A DNA stretch of 64,000 nucleotides from Pantoea nemavictus (GCF_037479095.1 NZ_JBBGZW010000001.1:558001-622000), one strand, 5' to 3'. Numbered from the stretch's first letter, positions 35,686 through 47,129 are shown. Notes: generated by a model from the letters alone, not told the origin. Translations and numbers: made by a program.

Positions 35686-36370
35686 TGCCTGGTGGTCACT
35701 ACCGCTTACCGTTATCGCCTATCTGCTGGCACGCAAGCTGGCGGCGAAAATCAATATATCCATCGTCAATCCCTTACTGGTGGCGATGGCGATTGTCATT
35801 CCGCTTCTGCTGATCACTAACATGCCCTATACACGCTATTTTGCTGGCAGCAGCCTGCTAAACCAGTTACTGCAACCGGCCGTCGTGGCGTTGGCGCTAC
35901 CGCTGTATGAGCAGATGCATCAAATTCGCGCCCGCTGGAAAACCATTATCAGCGTCTGCTTTATTGGCAGTATTACCGCGATGGTCTCCGGTACCGCGAT
36001 TGCGCTGTGGATGGGCGCCACGCCGGAAATCGCCGCCACCATCATGCCGAAATCTGTGACTACGCCCATTGCCATGGCGGTGTCAGGATCGCTACACGGT
36101 ATTCCGGCCATTAGTGCTATCTGCGTATTGATCGCTGGCGTGCTAGGCGCGGTGTTTGGCCATATGCTGCTTAACCTGCTGCAGGTTAAAAACAAATCCT
36201 CACGCGGCCTGGCGATTGGCAACGCTTCGCATGCGTTAGGCACCGCGCGCGCAGCGGAGATCGATTATCAGGAAGGCGCGTTCAGCTCATTGGCTCTGGT
36301 GATTTGCGGCATCATTACGTCGTTACTGGCACCGTTCCTTTTCCCGCTATTAATGCATTGGTGGGGCTGA
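35678..36370 (+). CDS. yohK: YohK, LrgB/CidB family membrane protein
   Basis: Integral inner-membrane partner of YohJ, 230 residues (E. coli 231), with about six to seven hydrophobic segments. Family motifs are '[20 protein letters not shown]' and '[23 protein letters not shown]', which are strongly conserved in LrgB proteins, followed by '[17 protein letters not shown]'. The ATG lies seven bases after AGGAG inside yohJ. In E. coli yohJK directly precede cdd, as here. No T-run terminator follows, but a strong palindrome lies at 36371-36396. Confidence 0.95.
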   Translation: MIDAWWSLPLTVIAYLLARKLAAKINISIVNPLLVAMAIVIPLLLITNMPYTRYFAGSSLLNQLLQPAVVALALPLYEQMHQIRARWKTIISVCFIGSITAMVSGTAIALWMGATPEIAATIMPKSVTTPIAMAVSGSLHGIPAISAICVLIAGVLGAVFGHMLLNLLQVKNKSSRGLAIGNASHALGTARAAEIDYQEGAFSSLALVICGIITSLLAPFLFPLLMHWWG

Positions 36371-36396
36371 AACTTGCGAGAGATCTCGCAAAGTTG
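36371..36396. other. Palindrome between yohK and cdd
   Basis: AACTT-GCGAGA-GA-TCTCGC-A-AAGTT forms an almost perfect two-part stem right after the yohK stop. It has no T-run. It could be a regulator site about 70 bp upstream of the cdd start of transcription, or a weak 3'-end stem for yohJK. Confidence 0.5.
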
Positions 36397-36417
36397 AAAC
36401 AACCCAATCAGCTTGCA

Positions 36418-36446
36418 TTGTCAGAGCGACTTGGATCACATATAAA
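36418..36446 (+). promoter_or_regulatory. Sigma-70 promoter of cdd
   Basis: A -35 box TTGTCA (36418-36423) and a -10 box TATAAA (36441-36446) are 17 bp apart, each one base from consensus. A half CRP site TCACA (36436-36440) abuts the -10. Transcription would start near 36453, 42 bases before the gene. Confidence 0.7.
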
Positions 36447-36494
36447 ACGTCAGGCGGCGCATCGCCGTTCATGCGTAACTGAGGCCAACACATC

Positions 36495-37391
36495 ATGCAT
36501 TCACGATTCACTACTGCTTTTTCTGCCCTGCCCGCTGCGCTGCAAGCTGCGATTCAACCGCTGCTGGATGCGCCTGATTTTCATGGCGTATTGCGTCCGC
36601 AGGATATCGCGCAACTGAAACAGCTGACCGGTCTGGATGATGATGCCTTGGCGCTGGAACTGCTACCGCTGGCGGCCAGTTGCGCCGTGGCAACCGTGTC
36701 TCATTTTAATGTCGGCGCGATTTCGCGTGGCGTTAGCGGCCACTGGTACTTCGGCGCCAACATGGAGTTCCTGCACGCGCCGCTGCAGCAAACGGTGCAC
36801 GCCGAGCAAAGTGCCATTACGCATGCCTGGCTGCGCGGTGAAGAGAAACTGGCGGCGATTACCGTCAACTACACGCCGTGCGGCCATTGCCGCCAGTTTA
36901 TGAACGAGCTGAACAGCGGCACGGCGATTCGCATCAGCCTGCCGGGACGCGCCGTTAGCACGCTGGGCGACTATCTGCCGGATGCGTTCGGTCCCGCCGA
37001 TTTGAACATTACTGAACGTCTGCTGACGCCGGTCAATCACGGTTTTGCTGTGCAGGGTGAGGCGCTGCAGCAGGCGGCGATTGAAGCCGCCAATCACAGT
37101 CACGCCCCTTATAGCCTGAGTTACAGCGGCGTAGCGCTGCTGAGCCACAGCGGCAAGACCTTTACCGGCCGCTATGCAGAAAACGCGGCTTTTAACCCAA
37201 GCTTGCCGCCGCTGCAGGCTGCGCTGATTCTGATGAACATGAGTAACGAAGCGCTCGATACCATTCAGCAAGCGGTTCTGGCGGAATGTCAGAACAGCAC
37301 GCTCAGCCAGTTGGATGCCACGCGTGCCACGCTGGCGGCGTTAGGATGTGAGGATTTCTCACTTACTTTAGTTTCGAAAACATCAGTTTAG
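36495..37391 (+). CDS. cdd: Cdd, cytidine deaminase
   Basis: Zinc enzyme that deaminates cytidine and deoxycytidine to (deoxy)uridine in pyrimidine salvage; 298 residues (E. coli 294), the dimeric long form with a broken second domain. Zinc ligands are His102 (TVHAEQS, with catalytic Glu104), Cys129 and Cys132 (YTPCGHC), with the same numbers as E. coli. The N-terminal helical part and the C-terminal pseudo-domain ('[14 protein letters not shown]') are both present. It follows yohJK as in E. coli but has its own promoter. In E. coli cdd is under CRP and CytR; only a half CRP site is evident here. Confidence 0.97.
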   Translation: MHSRFTTAFSALPAALQAAIQPLLDAPDFHGVLRPQDIAQLKQLTGLDDDALALELLPLAASCAVATVSHFNVGAISRGVSGHWYFGANMEFLHAPLQQTVHAEQSAITHAWLRGEEKLAAITVNYTPCGHCRQFMNELNSGTAIRISLPGRAVSTLGDYLPDAFGPADLNITERLLTPVNHGFAVQGEALQQAAIEAANHSHAPYSLSYSGVALLSHSGKTFTGRYAENAAFNPSLPPLQAALILMNMSNEALDTIQQAVLAECQNSTLSQLDATRATLAALGCEDFSLTLVSKTSV

Positions 37392-37432
37392 TGATCCTTT
37401 TACCGCTTTTGTGACCTTCTGTTAACAAAAGC

Positions 37433-37460
37433 TGTACATCTGCAGGAATTTTCATAGGAT
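37433..37460 (+). promoter_or_regulatory. Possible promoter of maeA
   Basis: TGTACA (37433-37438) and TAGGAT (37455-37460), 16 bp apart, are plausible -35 and -10 boxes. Just upstream, CTTTTGT and ACAAAAG flank 12 bases as an inverted repeat (37406-37431), perhaps a regulator site. Evidence is modest. Confidence 0.4.
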
Positions 37461-37551
37461 CGGGCGCCAGAACCTCTTCACTTCAAGATGGACTGGCGTT
37501 ACCTTTTCCCGGCGATACGTCAGAAAACACTGCAACCGGAGCAAGCACTGC

Positions 37552-39249
37552 ATGGAACTCGACTACGAAAGTAAACGCCCGCTGTATATTCCTTATGCGG
37601 GTCCGATCCTGCTGGAATTTCCGCTGTTGAATAAAGGCAGCGCCTTCACCCTCGAAGAACGTAACGAATTTAACCTCAACGGCCTGCTCCCTGAAGCGGT
37701 AGAAACCATCGAAGAGCAGGCAGAACGTGCCTGGCGCCAGTTCCTGGATTTCAAAAACAATAACGACAAGCATGTTTACCTGCGCAACATCCAGGATACC
37801 AACGAAACCCTGTTCTACCGCCTGCTCGACAATCATCTGGAAGAGATGATGCCAATTATCTACACCCCAACGGTCGGTGCCGCCTGTGAACACTTCTCAG
37901 AGATCTACCGTCGCGCGCGCGGCGTATTCATCTCGTATAACAACCGCGACCGCATTGAAGACATGCTGCAGAACGCCACCAAGCAGAATGTAAAAGTGAT
38001 CGTGGTTACCGATGGCGAGCGTATTCTCGGCCTCGGCGATTTAGGCATCGGCGGCATGGGGATCCCAATCGGTAAGCTGTCTCTGTACACCGCCTGTGGC
38101 GGTATCAGCCCCGCTTACACCTTGCCGGTGGTACTGGATGTCGGCACCAATAATCAGCAGCTGCTGAACGATCCGCTCTACATGGGCTGGCGCCATCCGC
38201 GCATCACCGGTGAAGAGTACGAAGAGTTTGTGAACGAGTTCATTCAGGCAGTAAACCGCCGCTGGCCGAACGTGCTGTTGCAATTCGAAGACTTCGCACA
38301 GAAAAACGCCATGCCGCTGCTGGAGCGCTATCGCGATGAGATCTGCTGCTTTAACGATGACATTCAGGGCACCGCTGCCGTTACCGTCGGTACGTTGATT
38401 GCCGCCAGCCGCGCTGCTGGCAGCCGCCTGTGCGAGCAGAAAGTGGTGTTCCTCGGTGCCGGTTCCGCCGGTTGTGGTATCGCCGAGCAGATCATTGCGC
38501 AGATGAAGTCTGAAGGTTTAAGCGATGATGAAGCGCGTGGCCGTGTAATGATGGTGGATCGTTTTGGTCTGCTGACGGACAAACTGCCTAATCTGCTCAA
38601 TTTCCAAAGCAAATTGGTGCAGAAGAGCGAAAACCTCAAAGATTGGGATACCAGCAGCGACTCGATCTCACTGTTGGATGTGGTACGCAATGCCAAGCCC
38701 GATATTCTGATCGGCGTGTCAGGTCAGCCTGGCCTGTTCACCGAAGAGATTATCCGTGAGATGCATAAGCACACCAAACGTCCGATCGTGATGCCGCTGT
38801 CCAACCCGACGTCACGCGTGGAAGCGACACCAGCCGACATCATCGCCTGGACTGACGGTGCCGCGCTGGTTGCCACCGGCAGCCCGTTCTCACCGGTGAG
38901 CTGGAAAGGCAAAACCTATCCAATTGCTCAGTGCAATAACTCCTATATCTTCCCGGGCATCGGTTTAGGTGTGATCGCTTCAGGCGCCAGCCGCGTTACC
39001 GATTCAATGCTGATGACCGCGAGCCGCGCGCTGGCCGACTGCTCACCGCTGGCCAACGACGGCGAAGGCCCGGTTCTGCCGGAAATCAAAGATATTCAGG
39101 GCGTTTCCAAGCTGATTGCCATTGAAGTGGGCAAAGCTGCACAGCTGGCTGGCGTGGCGGTTGTCACCTCTGAAGATGTCTTATCGAAAGCTGTCAGCAA
39201 CAACTTCTGGCTGCCGCAATATCGTCACTATCGTCGTACCTCGATTTAA
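37552..39249 (+). CDS. maeA: MaeA, NAD-dependent malic enzyme
   Basis: Oxidative decarboxylation of malate to pyruvate with NAD+, feeding gluconeogenic or C4-acid growth. It has 565 residues, the same as E. coli MaeA (SfcA). Malic enzyme signatures: [20 protein letters not shown] in the N-domain, '[33 protein letters not shown]' with the metal ligands, the NAD loop [17 protein letters not shown], and '[20 protein letters not shown]'. In E. coli maeA lies elsewhere; here it is inserted between cdd and sanA. A 15-bp perfect stem follows the stop. Confidence 0.96.
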   Translation: MELDYESKRPLYIPYAGPILLEFPLLNKGSAFTLEERNEFNLNGLLPEAVETIEEQAERAWRQFLDFKNNNDKHVYLRNIQDTNETLFYRLLDNHLEEMMPIIYTPTVGAACEHFSEIYRRARGVFISYNNRDRIEDMLQNATKQNVKVIVVTDGERILGLGDLGIGGMGIPIGKLSLYTACGGISPAYTLPVVLDVGTNNQQLLNDPLYMGWRHPRITGEEYEEFVNEFIQAVNRRWPNVLLQFEDFAQKNAMPLLERYRDEICCFNDDIQGTAAVTVGTLIAASRAAGSRLCEQKVVFLGAGSAGCGIAEQIIAQMKSEGLSDDEARGRVMMVDRFGLLTDKLPNLLNFQSKLVQKSENLKDWDTSSDSISLLDVVRNAKPDILIGVSGQPGLFTEEIIREMHKHTKRPIVMPLSNPTSRVEATPADIIAWTDGAALVATGSPFSPVSWKGKTYPIAQCNNSYIFPGIGLGVIASGASRVTDSMLMTASRALADCSPLANDGEGPVLPEIKDIQGVSKLIAIEVGKAAQLAGVAVVTSEDVLSKAVSNNFWLPQYRHYRRTSI

Positions 39250-39254
39250 GACGG

Positions 39255-39290
39255 AACATGCTCGGACCTTGTAGGTCCGAGCATGTTTAA
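39255..39290 (+). terminator. Strong hairpin after maeA, probable terminator
   Basis: AACATGCTCGGACCT (39255-39269), loop TGT, AGGTCCGAGCATGTT (39273-39287): a perfect 15-bp stem beginning five bases after the stop. Only TTT follows, so termination may be partial. Confidence 0.65.
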
Positions 39291-39342
39291 AAAAACGCCG
39301 GCCAACTGGCGTTTACTTGCTTCCCCCGCCCGCCTCAAGTAG

Positions 39343-40102
<760 letters not shown>

Positions 40103-40104
<2 letters not shown>

Positions 40105-40134
40105 AAAAGGGTCGCATGAAGGCGACCCTTTTTT
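40103..40134. terminator. Bidirectional terminator between sanA and mglC
   Basis: AAAAAAGGGTCGC, six-base loop, GCGACCCTTTTTT: stem plus A/T arms work in both directions, ending sanA (plus) and mglBAC (minus). Confidence 0.93.
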
Positions 40135-40145
40135 GATGATGTTTG

Positions 40146-41156
40146 TTACTTCTTACGCGCGTATTTCAACGAATCCAGTGCCACGGCGAAGATGATGATG
40201 CCGCCCTTGATGATGTACTGCCAATAAGGGTTTACGCCGATATAGGTCAGGCCATAGTTGATGACGGTGAAGATGATGACACCGGTCACCACGCCCGCCA
40301 CAGAACCCACGCCACCGGCAAACGACACGCCGCCGACCACACAGGCTGCAATTGCATCCAGCTCATACATAAAGCCGAGGTTGTTGGTGGCGCTGCCGAT
40401 ACGGCCCGCTTCCAGCATGCCGCCGAACGCATAGAACACGCCAGACAAGGCATACACCAGAATCAGGTTGAACGGTACGTTCACACCAGACACTTTCGCG
40501 GCTTCCGGGTTACCACCGATAGCGAAGATGTTTCTGCCGAAGCGGGTTTTATTCCACAGCACCCAGACAAATACGATAGCAATCACGGCGTAGAAGGTGA
40601 TGAACGACAGTTTGAAATCACCGAAACGCAGGAAGCCTTGGGCAAATTTGGAGAAGCCAGGATCGAAACCAGCAATCGGCGATGCGCCCACAAAGTCGTA
40701 ATAGAGTGAGTTGATACCGTAAACGATGATCATGGTGCCCAAGGTGGTGATAAATGGCGTTACCTTGAGGTAAGCAATAATCACGCCGTTCACCAGACCA
40801 ATCACACCGCCGATGATGCACACGGTCAGGATAACTACTGGAATGGGTACGGTATCCAGATGCGGGAACACCTTGTTAGCGTTATCCATCGCCTGCAGCA
40901 GCGTCGCCGCAACCACCGCGGCCAAGCCCACCTGACGACCGGCCGACAGGTCAGTACCCTGGGTGACAATTAATCCGGCCACACCCAGCGCGATAATAAT
41001 ACGCACCGAGGATTGGGTCAGAATGTTACTCAGGTTCATTAAACTTAAAAACGTCGGATCCTGGAAAATAATAATTGCCAGCAGTACAAACAGGACAACG
41101 TAAATGCCGCCCTCTTTTAACCAGGTTAGCGCATTCTTTTTAGTAGTCGCTTTCAT
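40146..41156 (-). CDS. mglC: MglC, galactose/methyl-galactoside ABC permease
   Basis: Membrane subunit of the high-affinity galactose and methyl-beta-galactoside importer, 336 residues (as in E. coli), with about ten hydrophobic helices. It belongs to the BPD_transp_2 family shared with RbsC: 'VGLAAVVAATLLQAMDN', 'TPFITTLGTMIIVYGINSLY' and 'FAIGGNPEAAKVSGVNV' are conserved. It is the third gene of mglBAC, 18 bp after mglA, and ends at the bidirectional terminator. Control lies at the mglB promoter (CRP, GalS). Confidence 0.97.
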   Translation of the reverse strand: MKATTKKNALTWLKEGGIYVVLFVLLAIIIFQDPTFLSLMNLSNILTQSSVRIIIALGVAGLIVTQGTDLSAGRQVGLAAVVAATLLQAMDNANKVFPHLDTVPIPVVILTVCIIGGVIGLVNGVIIAYLKVTPFITTLGTMIIVYGINSLYYDFVGASPIAGFDPGFSKFAQGFLRFGDFKLSFITFYAVIAIVFVWVLWNKTRFGRNIFAIGGNPEAAKVSGVNVPFNLILVYALSGVFYAFGGMLEAGRIGSATNNLGFMYELDAIAACVVGGVSFAGGVGSVAGVVTGVIIFTVINYGLTYIGVNPYWQYIIKGGIIIFAVALDSLKYARKK

Positions 41157-41174
41157 GTTAAAGCCCTTGCTTCA

Positions 41175-42695
41175 TTAAAGGTGTAATGACGCTAAACGCA
41201 GGATTTCATTCTGCGAGGTCGTTTTGGTATCAACAATGCCCGCTACCTGGCCATTACTCATCACTAGAATACGATCGGTAATACCCAACAGCTCTGGCAT
41301 TTCAGAAGAGATAATAATGATGCCCTTCTCTTTCTTCGCCAACTCAGCAATAAGTTGGTAAATTTCGAACTTCGCGCCCACATCAATCCCGCGCGTCGGT
41401 TCATCAAGCATCAATATTTCCGGCTGCGTTAATAACCAACGACCAATAATGACCTTCTGTTGGTTACCACCGGAAAGCGAACCTATTTGCGTATGATGAC
41501 CGGGCGTTTTCACGCGCATCGAATCAATTACCCACTGGGTATCGCTCTTCATGCGTTTATTATCGAGCAGGCCCATGCTGGATTTATACTTTTTAATATT
41601 GGAGATAAGCGAGTTAAAGCCAATATCCAAATAAGCATAAATACCGGTGGATCGACGCTCTTCTGTCACCAGCGCAAAGCCATGGTTTATCGCTTCGTTG
41701 GCGCTGTGGTTATTAATGCTCTTGCCGTGCAATTTAATGGTGCCGCCTGACTTCTCGCGAATACCAAACAGCGTTTCGACGATGTCAGTACGCTTGGCGC
41801 CTACCAGGCCGGCAATACCCAGAATCTCCCCTTTATGCAGATCAAAAGAGATATCGCGAATCGATGGCTGACGCAGTGAGGTTAAGTGACGCACCTCAAG
41901 AATCACTTCACCCGGCACGTTAGTTTTATCCGGGAAACGCTGGTTCAATGAACGACCAACCATCATCGAGATGATTTTGTCCATATCCAACCCTTCCAGC
42001 GGCTGGGTGGCGATCCACTGTCCATCACGCAAAATGGTGATCTCATCGCACAGCTGGAAAATCTCCTCCATCTTATGCGAGATATACACAATGCCGCAGC
42101 CACGATCTTTCAGCTTACGGATAATGGTAAACAGGTGATTAACTTCTTTTTCGGTCAGCGACGAGGTTGGCTCATCCATAATGACAATTTTCGCGTCATA
42201 GGAGAAAGCCTTGGCAATTTCAATCATCTGCATTTGCGAAACAGACAAGGTCGCCACTTTATCGCGCGGATCGATATCAATATCTAATTCATCAAAGATC
42301 GCTTTAGTATCGCGATACATTTTATCCTGATCGACAAATACGCCTTTACGCGGATAACGGCCAAGCCACATGTTATCCATTACGTTGCGCTGCAGAACCA
42401 GGTTTAATTCCTGATGCACCATCGACACGCCATTTTCCAGCGCCTCTTTGGAGCTCTTATAATCAATTTCCTCACCCTGAAACAGGATGCTCCCCGTATC
42501 CTTTTTATAAATCCCAAACAGACATTTTAATAATGTAGATTTCCCGGCGCCGTTTTCTCCCATTAATGCATGGACGGAGTGCGGCCGCACTTTTAAATTC
42601 ACATTATCTAAGGCTTTAACCCCTGGAAATGATTTCGAGACATTCGTCATCTCCAGCAGATATTCACGCTGTGTGGTCGGATTCTCACTGGCCAT
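41175..42695 (-). CDS. mglA: MglA, galactose/methyl-galactoside ABC ATPase
   Basis: Cytoplasmic double-cassette ATPase that powers galactose uptake with MglB and MglC; 506 residues, as in E. coli. The first cassette has a complete Walker [10 protein letters not shown], signature [14 protein letters not shown] and Walker [11 protein letters not shown]. The second has the degenerate Walker A ([12 protein letters not shown]) normal for this family, signature [15 protein letters not shown] and [12 protein letters not shown]. It lies 70 bp after mglB, a wider gap than to mglC. Confidence 0.98.
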   Translation of the reverse strand: MASENPTTQREYLLEMTNVSKSFPGVKALDNVNLKVRPHSVHALMGENGAGKSTLLKCLFGIYKKDTGSILFQGEEIDYKSSKEALENGVSMVHQELNLVLQRNVMDNMWLGRYPRKGVFVDQDKMYRDTKAIFDELDIDIDPRDKVATLSVSQMQMIEIAKAFSYDAKIVIMDEPTSSLTEKEVNHLFTIIRKLKDRGCGIVYISHKMEEIFQLCDEITILRDGQWIATQPLEGLDMDKIISMMVGRSLNQRFPDKTNVPGEVILEVRHLTSLRQPSIRDISFDLHKGEILGIAGLVGAKRTDIVETLFGIREKSGGTIKLHGKSINNHSANEAINHGFALVTEERRSTGIYAYLDIGFNSLISNIKKYKSSMGLLDNKRMKSDTQWVIDSMRVKTPGHHTQIGSLSGGNQQKVIIGRWLLTQPEILMLDEPTRGIDVGAKFEIYQLIAELAKKEKGIIIISSEMPELLGITDRILVMSNGQVAGIVDTKTTSQNEILRLASLHL

Positions 42696-42765
42696 AATTT
42701 ACCTGGCTAAATAAAGCGTTGGTCAGATGCAATAAGGCGCGGCGAAGTGCCGCGCCCAGGATGAA

Positions 42766-43761
42766 TTACTTCACGAACTGCGACAGATTTTCTTTATCTA
42801 CTGGTACGTAAGGGACACGTACGATTTTGTTGTCCATCTTGAAGTTAGTACCTGCAGTTGGCTCTTTGCCATCCGCCAGGTTTTTCGCGATATCCAGCGT
42901 GGCTTTCGCCTGGTTTTCCGCATCGTTCAACACGGTACCCGCCAGTGCGCCCGATTTCACCAGCGCCAGTGCTTCTGGCAGTGCATCGACGCCAAACACC
43001 GGAATGCTGGTTTTGTTGTGCGCTTTCAGCGCTTCAACCGCACCCATCGCCATCGCATCGTTGTTGGCGATGATCACTTCAATTTTGTTGGCATTCGGGC
43101 CTGAGAGCCAGGCGTCAACTTTGTCTTTAGCCTGAGCGGTATCCCACATTGCGGTATCCATCGCCAGCTGCTGCGTTTTCAGACCGTCTTTGTTCAGGGT
43201 ATCGATCACGTATTTAGTACGCGCTTCGGCATCCGGATGGCCCGGCTCACCTTTCAGCAGCACGAACTGAATCTGGCCATCTTTGTTCAGATCCCAGGCC
43301 GGCGTCGCTTTCCAGTGCTTCTCAATCAGCTGACCCTGGATAATGCCCGACTCTTTAGAATCGGTACCGACGTAATAGGCTTTCGGGTAGCTTGCCAGTA
43401 CTTTCGCGTTCGGCTCTTTGTTGAAGAACACCACTGGCACGTCATTGCCACGCGCTTTATCAATGACAACGGCCGCAGCAGCCGGGTCCACCAGGTTAAT
43501 CGCCAGCGCTTTCACGCCTTTCGCCATCAACACGTCGATCTGGTCATTCTGCTTAGACTGGTCATTCTGCGAGTCATTCATCAGCAGCTGAATGCCGCCC
43601 AATGATTTCGCCTCTTTCTCAATGTCCTTACGCACCATCGACATGAAGTTGTCGTCGTATTTATAAATCGTCACGCCAATGCGGGTATCGGCGGCGTGCG
43701 CAGTTGCACCAAACATCATGCTGGCAACCAGTGCTGTGAGCGTGAAAACCTTCTTATTCAT
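42766..43761 (-). CDS. mglB: MglB, periplasmic galactose/glucose-binding protein
   Basis: Periplasmic receptor for D-galactose and D-glucose, feeding the MglAC importer and, in E. coli, the Trg chemoreceptor. It has 331 residues with a signal peptide cut after about residue 23 ([12 protein letters not shown]). The calcium loop 'DLNKDGQIQ' and the sugar contacts in '[14 protein letters not shown]' and '[16 protein letters not shown]' match the family. It is the first gene of mglBAC. The ATG follows GGAGATACC. Transcription likely starts near 44005, giving an unusually long leader of about 240 bases. Confidence 0.97.
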   Translation of the reverse strand: MNKKVFTLTALVASMMFGATAHAADTRIGVTIYKYDDNFMSMVRKDIEKEAKSLGGIQLLMNDSQNDQSKQNDQIDVLMAKGVKALAINLVDPAAAAVVIDKARGNDVPVVFFNKEPNAKVLASYPKAYYVGTDSKESGIIQGQLIEKHWKATPAWDLNKDGQIQFVLLKGEPGHPDAEARTKYVIDTLNKDGLKTQQLAMDTAMWDTAQAKDKVDAWLSGPNANKIEVIIANNDAMAMGAVEALKAHNKTSIPVFGVDALPEALALVKSGALAGTVLNDAENQAKATLDIAKNLADGKEPTAGTNFKMDNKIVRVPYVPVDKENLSQFVK

Positions 43762-44005
43762 GGTATCTCCGGTTTTTTATGTAGGGCATTTCATTGCGCC
43801 GTATTGCCTGTAGCAACCAGCGCCGTCGGTTTTAACTTGAATCCATGGGGCGGACGCGTAACGCAAAGCCGGGCCACCATCGCCATCCTGACTTCCCTGT
43901 AGGTAAACGCTTCCTGAAGAGTGTTGTGAACTATTTCAATCGGCTACTGAAACCTGCTGGCAGAAGGATTGACCAGCGTTACATGATGTTTCAGTCCGGT
44001 AAGAC
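43762..44005 (-). other. Long untranslated leader of mglB
   Basis: About 244 bases between the predicted mglB transcript start and its ATG. I found no reading frame or riboswitch motif here. The sequence is GC-rich in its central part (43830-43890). Confidence 0.5.
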
Positions 44006-44011
44006 GCTGCC

Positions 44012-44072
44012 ATCATAGTGAGCAGCATGTTAATTAACTGTGAATGCAATCACAGATTGGAAACGGTTACAC
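44012..44072 (-). promoter_or_regulatory. mglBAC promoter with CRP and GalS/GalR operators
   Basis: TGTGAATGCAATCACA at 44039-44054 is a perfect CRP site. The minus-strand -10 box TATGAT is at 44017-44012, giving a start near 44005 and a CRP centre at -41.5. A Gal operator, GTGTAACCGTTTCC on the minus strand (44072-44059), lies at about -60.5, as in E. coli mgl. The operator overlaps the galS stop codon (44067-44069). Confidence 0.9.
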
Positions 44073-45107
44073 AGGGCTATCGCCTGAATTAGTGACCGAC
44101 TCCACAATTTGCCGCTGGGCCACCGAATGACGACGTACCAGCGTCGGCATAAAGCAGTGCGTCGCCAGCTCATCTAACTCGCCGGCCGCACCTTTTAGCG
44201 CCAATTCTGTCGCTAATTTCGCCATAGAAACAATAGGATAGCGAACCGTGGTTAATTGAGGATCGGTGTAACGTGAGATAGGGATATCGTCAAAACCTAT
44301 CACCGAGAAATGCTGTGGTACCTGAATGCCATTGTCCTTTAAAGCCGTCAATGCGCCCGCTGCCATGCCGTCATTGTAGGAAAACACCGCTGTTAAATGT
44401 AAGTTACGGCCAAGCAGTTCCACCATCGCTGCTTCGCCGCCTTGCATATCGGGTTCAGCATGCGCAATCCACGACTCCTGCGGGCGAATCCCCTGCTCTG
44501 CCAAGGCTTGCAGCCAACCTTCGCGTCGTTGCGTGACATCTTCAATCGGATGGCTAGAGCTGAGAAAACCAATGCGCTGATGACCAAGATGTAACAACAT
44601 GCGCGTCGCTACCTGTGCGCCGGTGACGTTATCAAGGCAGACACAACGATGCTCATAACCCGGAATTGTGCGGTTAATCAGGACCATACCAGGAACGTGA
44701 TCCATAAATTGGATTAACTCTGCGTCTGAAAGCGTTTTCGCGTGCACCACCAACGCATTGCAGCGTTGACGTATCAGCACCTCAATTGCGTGACGCTCTT
44801 TCTCTTCCTGGTGCCAGGAGTTGCTGATTAACACGTGTTTGTGCACGCGCTGTGCCACGGTATCCACCGCTTTTACTAACGCGCCAAAGAAGGGGTCGGA
44901 AACATCCATCACTACCACACCGATGGTGTCACTGATTTGCGTAGCCAGCGCCTGCGCATTGGCATTTGGGCGATAGCCTAACGCGTCAACCGCTGCCAGC
45001 ACGGCTTCACGGGTATCGGCGGTGACTGCACTGCTGTTATTGAGCACACGCGACACAGTGGCTACTGACACACCGGCCTGACGGGCGACATCACGAATCG
45101 TTATCAT
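44067..45107 (-). CDS. galS: GalS, galactose isorepressor (LacI family)
   Basis: LacI-family repressor of mglBAC and galP-type genes, released by D-galactose; 346 residues, as in E. coli GalS. The N-terminal helix-turn-helix and hinge read [20 protein letters not shown], then a periplasmic-binding-protein-like core with '[16 protein letters not shown]'-type C-subdomain sequence. It lies directly upstream of mglB on the same strand, and its last codons form part of the mgl operator. Its own promoter has matching CRP and Gal sites, so it is probably autoregulated. GalR is the alternative name, but the mgl linkage favours GalS. Confidence 0.95.
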   Translation of the reverse strand: MITIRDVARQAGVSVATVSRVLNNSSAVTADTREAVLAAVDALGYRPNANAQALATQISDTIGVVVMDVSDPFFGALVKAVDTVAQRVHKHVLISNSWHQEEKERHAIEVLIRQRCNALVVHAKTLSDAELIQFMDHVPGMVLINRTIPGYEHRCVCLDNVTGAQVATRMLLHLGHQRIGFLSSSHPIEDVTQRREGWLQALAEQGIRPQESWIAHAEPDMQGGEAAMVELLGRNLHLTAVFSYNDGMAAGALTALKDNGIQVPQHFSVIGFDDIPISRYTDPQLTTVRYPIVSMAKLATELALKGAAGELDELATHCFMPTLVRRHSVAQRQIVESVTNSGDSPV

Positions 45108-45157
45108 GCAGCTGTTCCACAGAGGCTGAAAATGCGCGACGAGCGCGTAACGGCGCT

Positions 45158-45218
45158 ATTTTGTCAGGGCATGTGGCACGGCTGCGTGAATCACGTCACA
45201 TCAATGAAAACGGTTACA
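45158..45218 (-). promoter_or_regulatory. galS promoter with CRP and Gal operators
   Basis: CGTGAATCACGTCACA at 45185-45200 is a near-perfect CRP site and TGAAAACGGTTACA at 45205-45218 a Gal operator. The minus-strand -10 box CAAAAT (45163-45158) gives a start near 45151, putting CRP at -41.5 and the operator near -60. The layout copies that of the mgl promoter. Confidence 0.85.
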
Positions 45219-45249
45219 TACAATTCTGCAACCTTTGTGATGAACATCA

Positions 45250-46410
45250 TTATCTGATGGAAGATGAGGGGGTTGCTTTGCCGGCAGCCAGACGCGTCAG
45301 TTTGCGCCACATCCACTCCATGGGGCCTTGCGGGAAGTAGCGCAGCCACAGCACGGAAAACAGGATATTGATCAGCCAGATAACCGGTACAAAGGCCAGC
45401 AGATGCAGGCGGTCGAACTTGAGGAACAGATCGAAGCGGTAGAAAAGCGTGGTGCAAATCAGGGTCTGTAACAGGTAATTGCTCAATGCCATGCGGCCAA
45501 CGCATTGAATCGCGTAGCTGATACGCGTTGCCGCAATTTGCGGCCAGAAACCAAGACAAAGTGCGGCATAGCCCAGGCTGATAAATGGACTGGCGAGATC
45601 GCGCGGCACCTGCAGGAAGAAGCCGGTCCAGCGGAATTCCCAACCAATGATCCACTGGGCGGCAATGCCGGGAATGGCGATCAACCAGCCAATGGTCAGC
45701 AGCAGCGCCGCCGAGCGGCGATAGTGTTGCACACTAAAATGCCCGCTGAGCCAGCCGCTGCGCATCAACGCCGCGCCAATCAGCATTAAGCCCGCCAGCT
45801 GCCAGCCATATTGTGACGCCAGCGCCATCAGGCCCGATGACAAATGATCAAGCCGATTCTGCACCGCTTCCCAGCCCCCAAGCAGTTTCCAGTAGCTTTC
45901 GTATTGCAAATCCGCCGCGCCCGGCAGCCAGGAACGCGTCGGATTTGGGCTAGAAATCGCGCCAAATACCAGCAGCACCGCGCAGCCGACCAAATAGAGT
46001 AATGCGCCGGTTTGTAACAACGCGCGGTCGGACGGCACATCGCGCAGCATGCGCCAGATAATTAGCCCAATCAGGCCATAATCCAGCAGGATGTCGCCTT
46101 CCCAGAAAAATAGGCCGTGAATGAAACCGAGCAGTACCAGCAGCGTGAGGCGCGCCGACATCCAGCGGCTGCCGCGCGGTGCTTGCATATACAGCCCGGC
46201 ACCAAACAACAAAGCAAATAGCGTGAGGAATTTGAGCTGCGCCAGGCCATCCATGATCGCCCATGTCCAGGCATCGGCGAGCGAAACCTCTCCTTGCCAC
46301 GCGGGATTAAGATAGGCCGCGGCCGGCAACGCAAAGCCGACAATGTTCAGCAGTAAGATGCCGAGAATGGCGCAACCACGAATGAAATCCAGCGCGAGAT
46401 AGCGTTGCAT
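45250..46410 (-). CDS. yeiB: YeiB, DUF418 family membrane protein
   Basis: Polytopic inner-membrane protein of unknown function (DUF418), 386 residues from the ATG at 46410 (E. coli 385). The frame is open to 46458, but E. coli starts at the equivalent of MQRYLALDFIRGCAILGILLLN. About ten hydrophobic helices are visible; conserved family stretches include 'KFLTLFALLFGAGL', 'LLGFIHGLFFWEGDIL' and the DUF418 block 'GRMALSNYLLQTLICTTLFY'. It begins 53 bp after folE in the same direction and probably shares its transcript, as in E. coli. Confidence 0.93.
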   Translation of the reverse strand: MQRYLALDFIRGCAILGILLLNIVGFALPAAAYLNPAWQGEVSLADAWTWAIMDGLAQLKFLTLFALLFGAGLYMQAPRGSRWMSARLTLLVLLGFIHGLFFWEGDILLDYGLIGLIIWRMLRDVPSDRALLQTGALLYLVGCAVLLVFGAISSPNPTRSWLPGAADLQYESYWKLLGGWEAVQNRLDHLSSGLMALASQYGWQLAGLMLIGAALMRSGWLSGHFSVQHYRRSAALLLTIGWLIAIPGIAAQWIIGWEFRWTGFFLQVPRDLASPFISLGYAALCLGFWPQIAATRISYAIQCVGRMALSNYLLQTLICTTLFYRFDLFLKFDRLHLLAFVPVIWLINILFSVLWLRYFPQGPMEWMWRKLTRLAAGKATPSSSIR

Positions 46411-46463
46411 CGAGTGCCCTGCAGCAGTGAGGAGAGCGGGCGACAAGCCGTCGCCCAAAATGA

Positions 46464-47129
46464 TTAGCTGTGGCGAACCGCGCGCAGGAACTCCTGACGC
46501 GTGTTCTGGCTGGATTTGAACAAACCACCCAGCGAAGTGGTGGTGGTCGCGCTGGTGGCATCTTTCACGCCACGCGCTTTCACGCAGTAATGCACCGCAT
46601 CAATTGATACCGCGACGTTATTGGTGCCGAGCAGCGTTTGCAGCGCCACCAGCACTTGCTGCGTCAGGCGCTCTTGTACCTGCGGGCGTTGGGCAAAGAA
46701 CTGCACGATGCGGTTGATTTTCGACAGGCCAATCACTTTCTCTTTCGGGATATAAGCCACGGTCGCTTTGCCATCGATAATCACAAAGTGATGTTCGCAG
46801 GTGCTGGTCAACGTGATATCGCGCACGGTTACCATCTCATCAACCTTCATCTTGTTTTCAATGACGGTGATTTTTGGGAAGTTGGCGTAATCAAGACCTG
46901 AGAAGATTTCATCGACATACATCTTGGCGATGCGATGCGGCGTCTCCATCAGGCTGTCATCTTCCAGGTCCAGATTTAGCAGCTGCATAATTTGGGTCAT
47001 GTGACCGGCGATTTCACGTTTACGCGCGGCGTCATCCATCTCACGCACCGGGGCGCGTAATGGCGTTTCCAGACCACGCGCCAACAGCGCTTCGTGAACC
47101 AGGGCGGCTTCCTGACTTAAGGTACTCAT
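46464..47129 (-). CDS. folE: FolE, GTP cyclohydrolase I
   Basis: Converts GTP to dihydroneopterin triphosphate, the first step of folate synthesis; forms a toroidal decamer in the cytosol. It has 221 residues (E. coli 222). Zinc ligands lie in [20 protein letters not shown] and in the C-terminal [11 protein letters not shown]; '[20 protein letters not shown]' is the second signature. It leads into yeiB. Upstream (47130-47254) I saw no clear regulator site. Confidence 0.97.
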   Translation of the reverse strand: MSTLSQEAALVHEALLARGLETPLRAPVREMDDAARKREIAGHMTQIMQLLNLDLEDDSLMETPHRIAKMYVDEIFSGLDYANFPKITVIENKMKVDEMVTVRDITLTSTCEHHFVIIDGKATVAYIPKEKVIGLSKINRIVQFFAQRPQVQERLTQQVLVALQTLLGTNNVAVSIDAVHYCVKARGVKDATSATTTTSLGGLFKSSQNTRQEFLRAVRHS

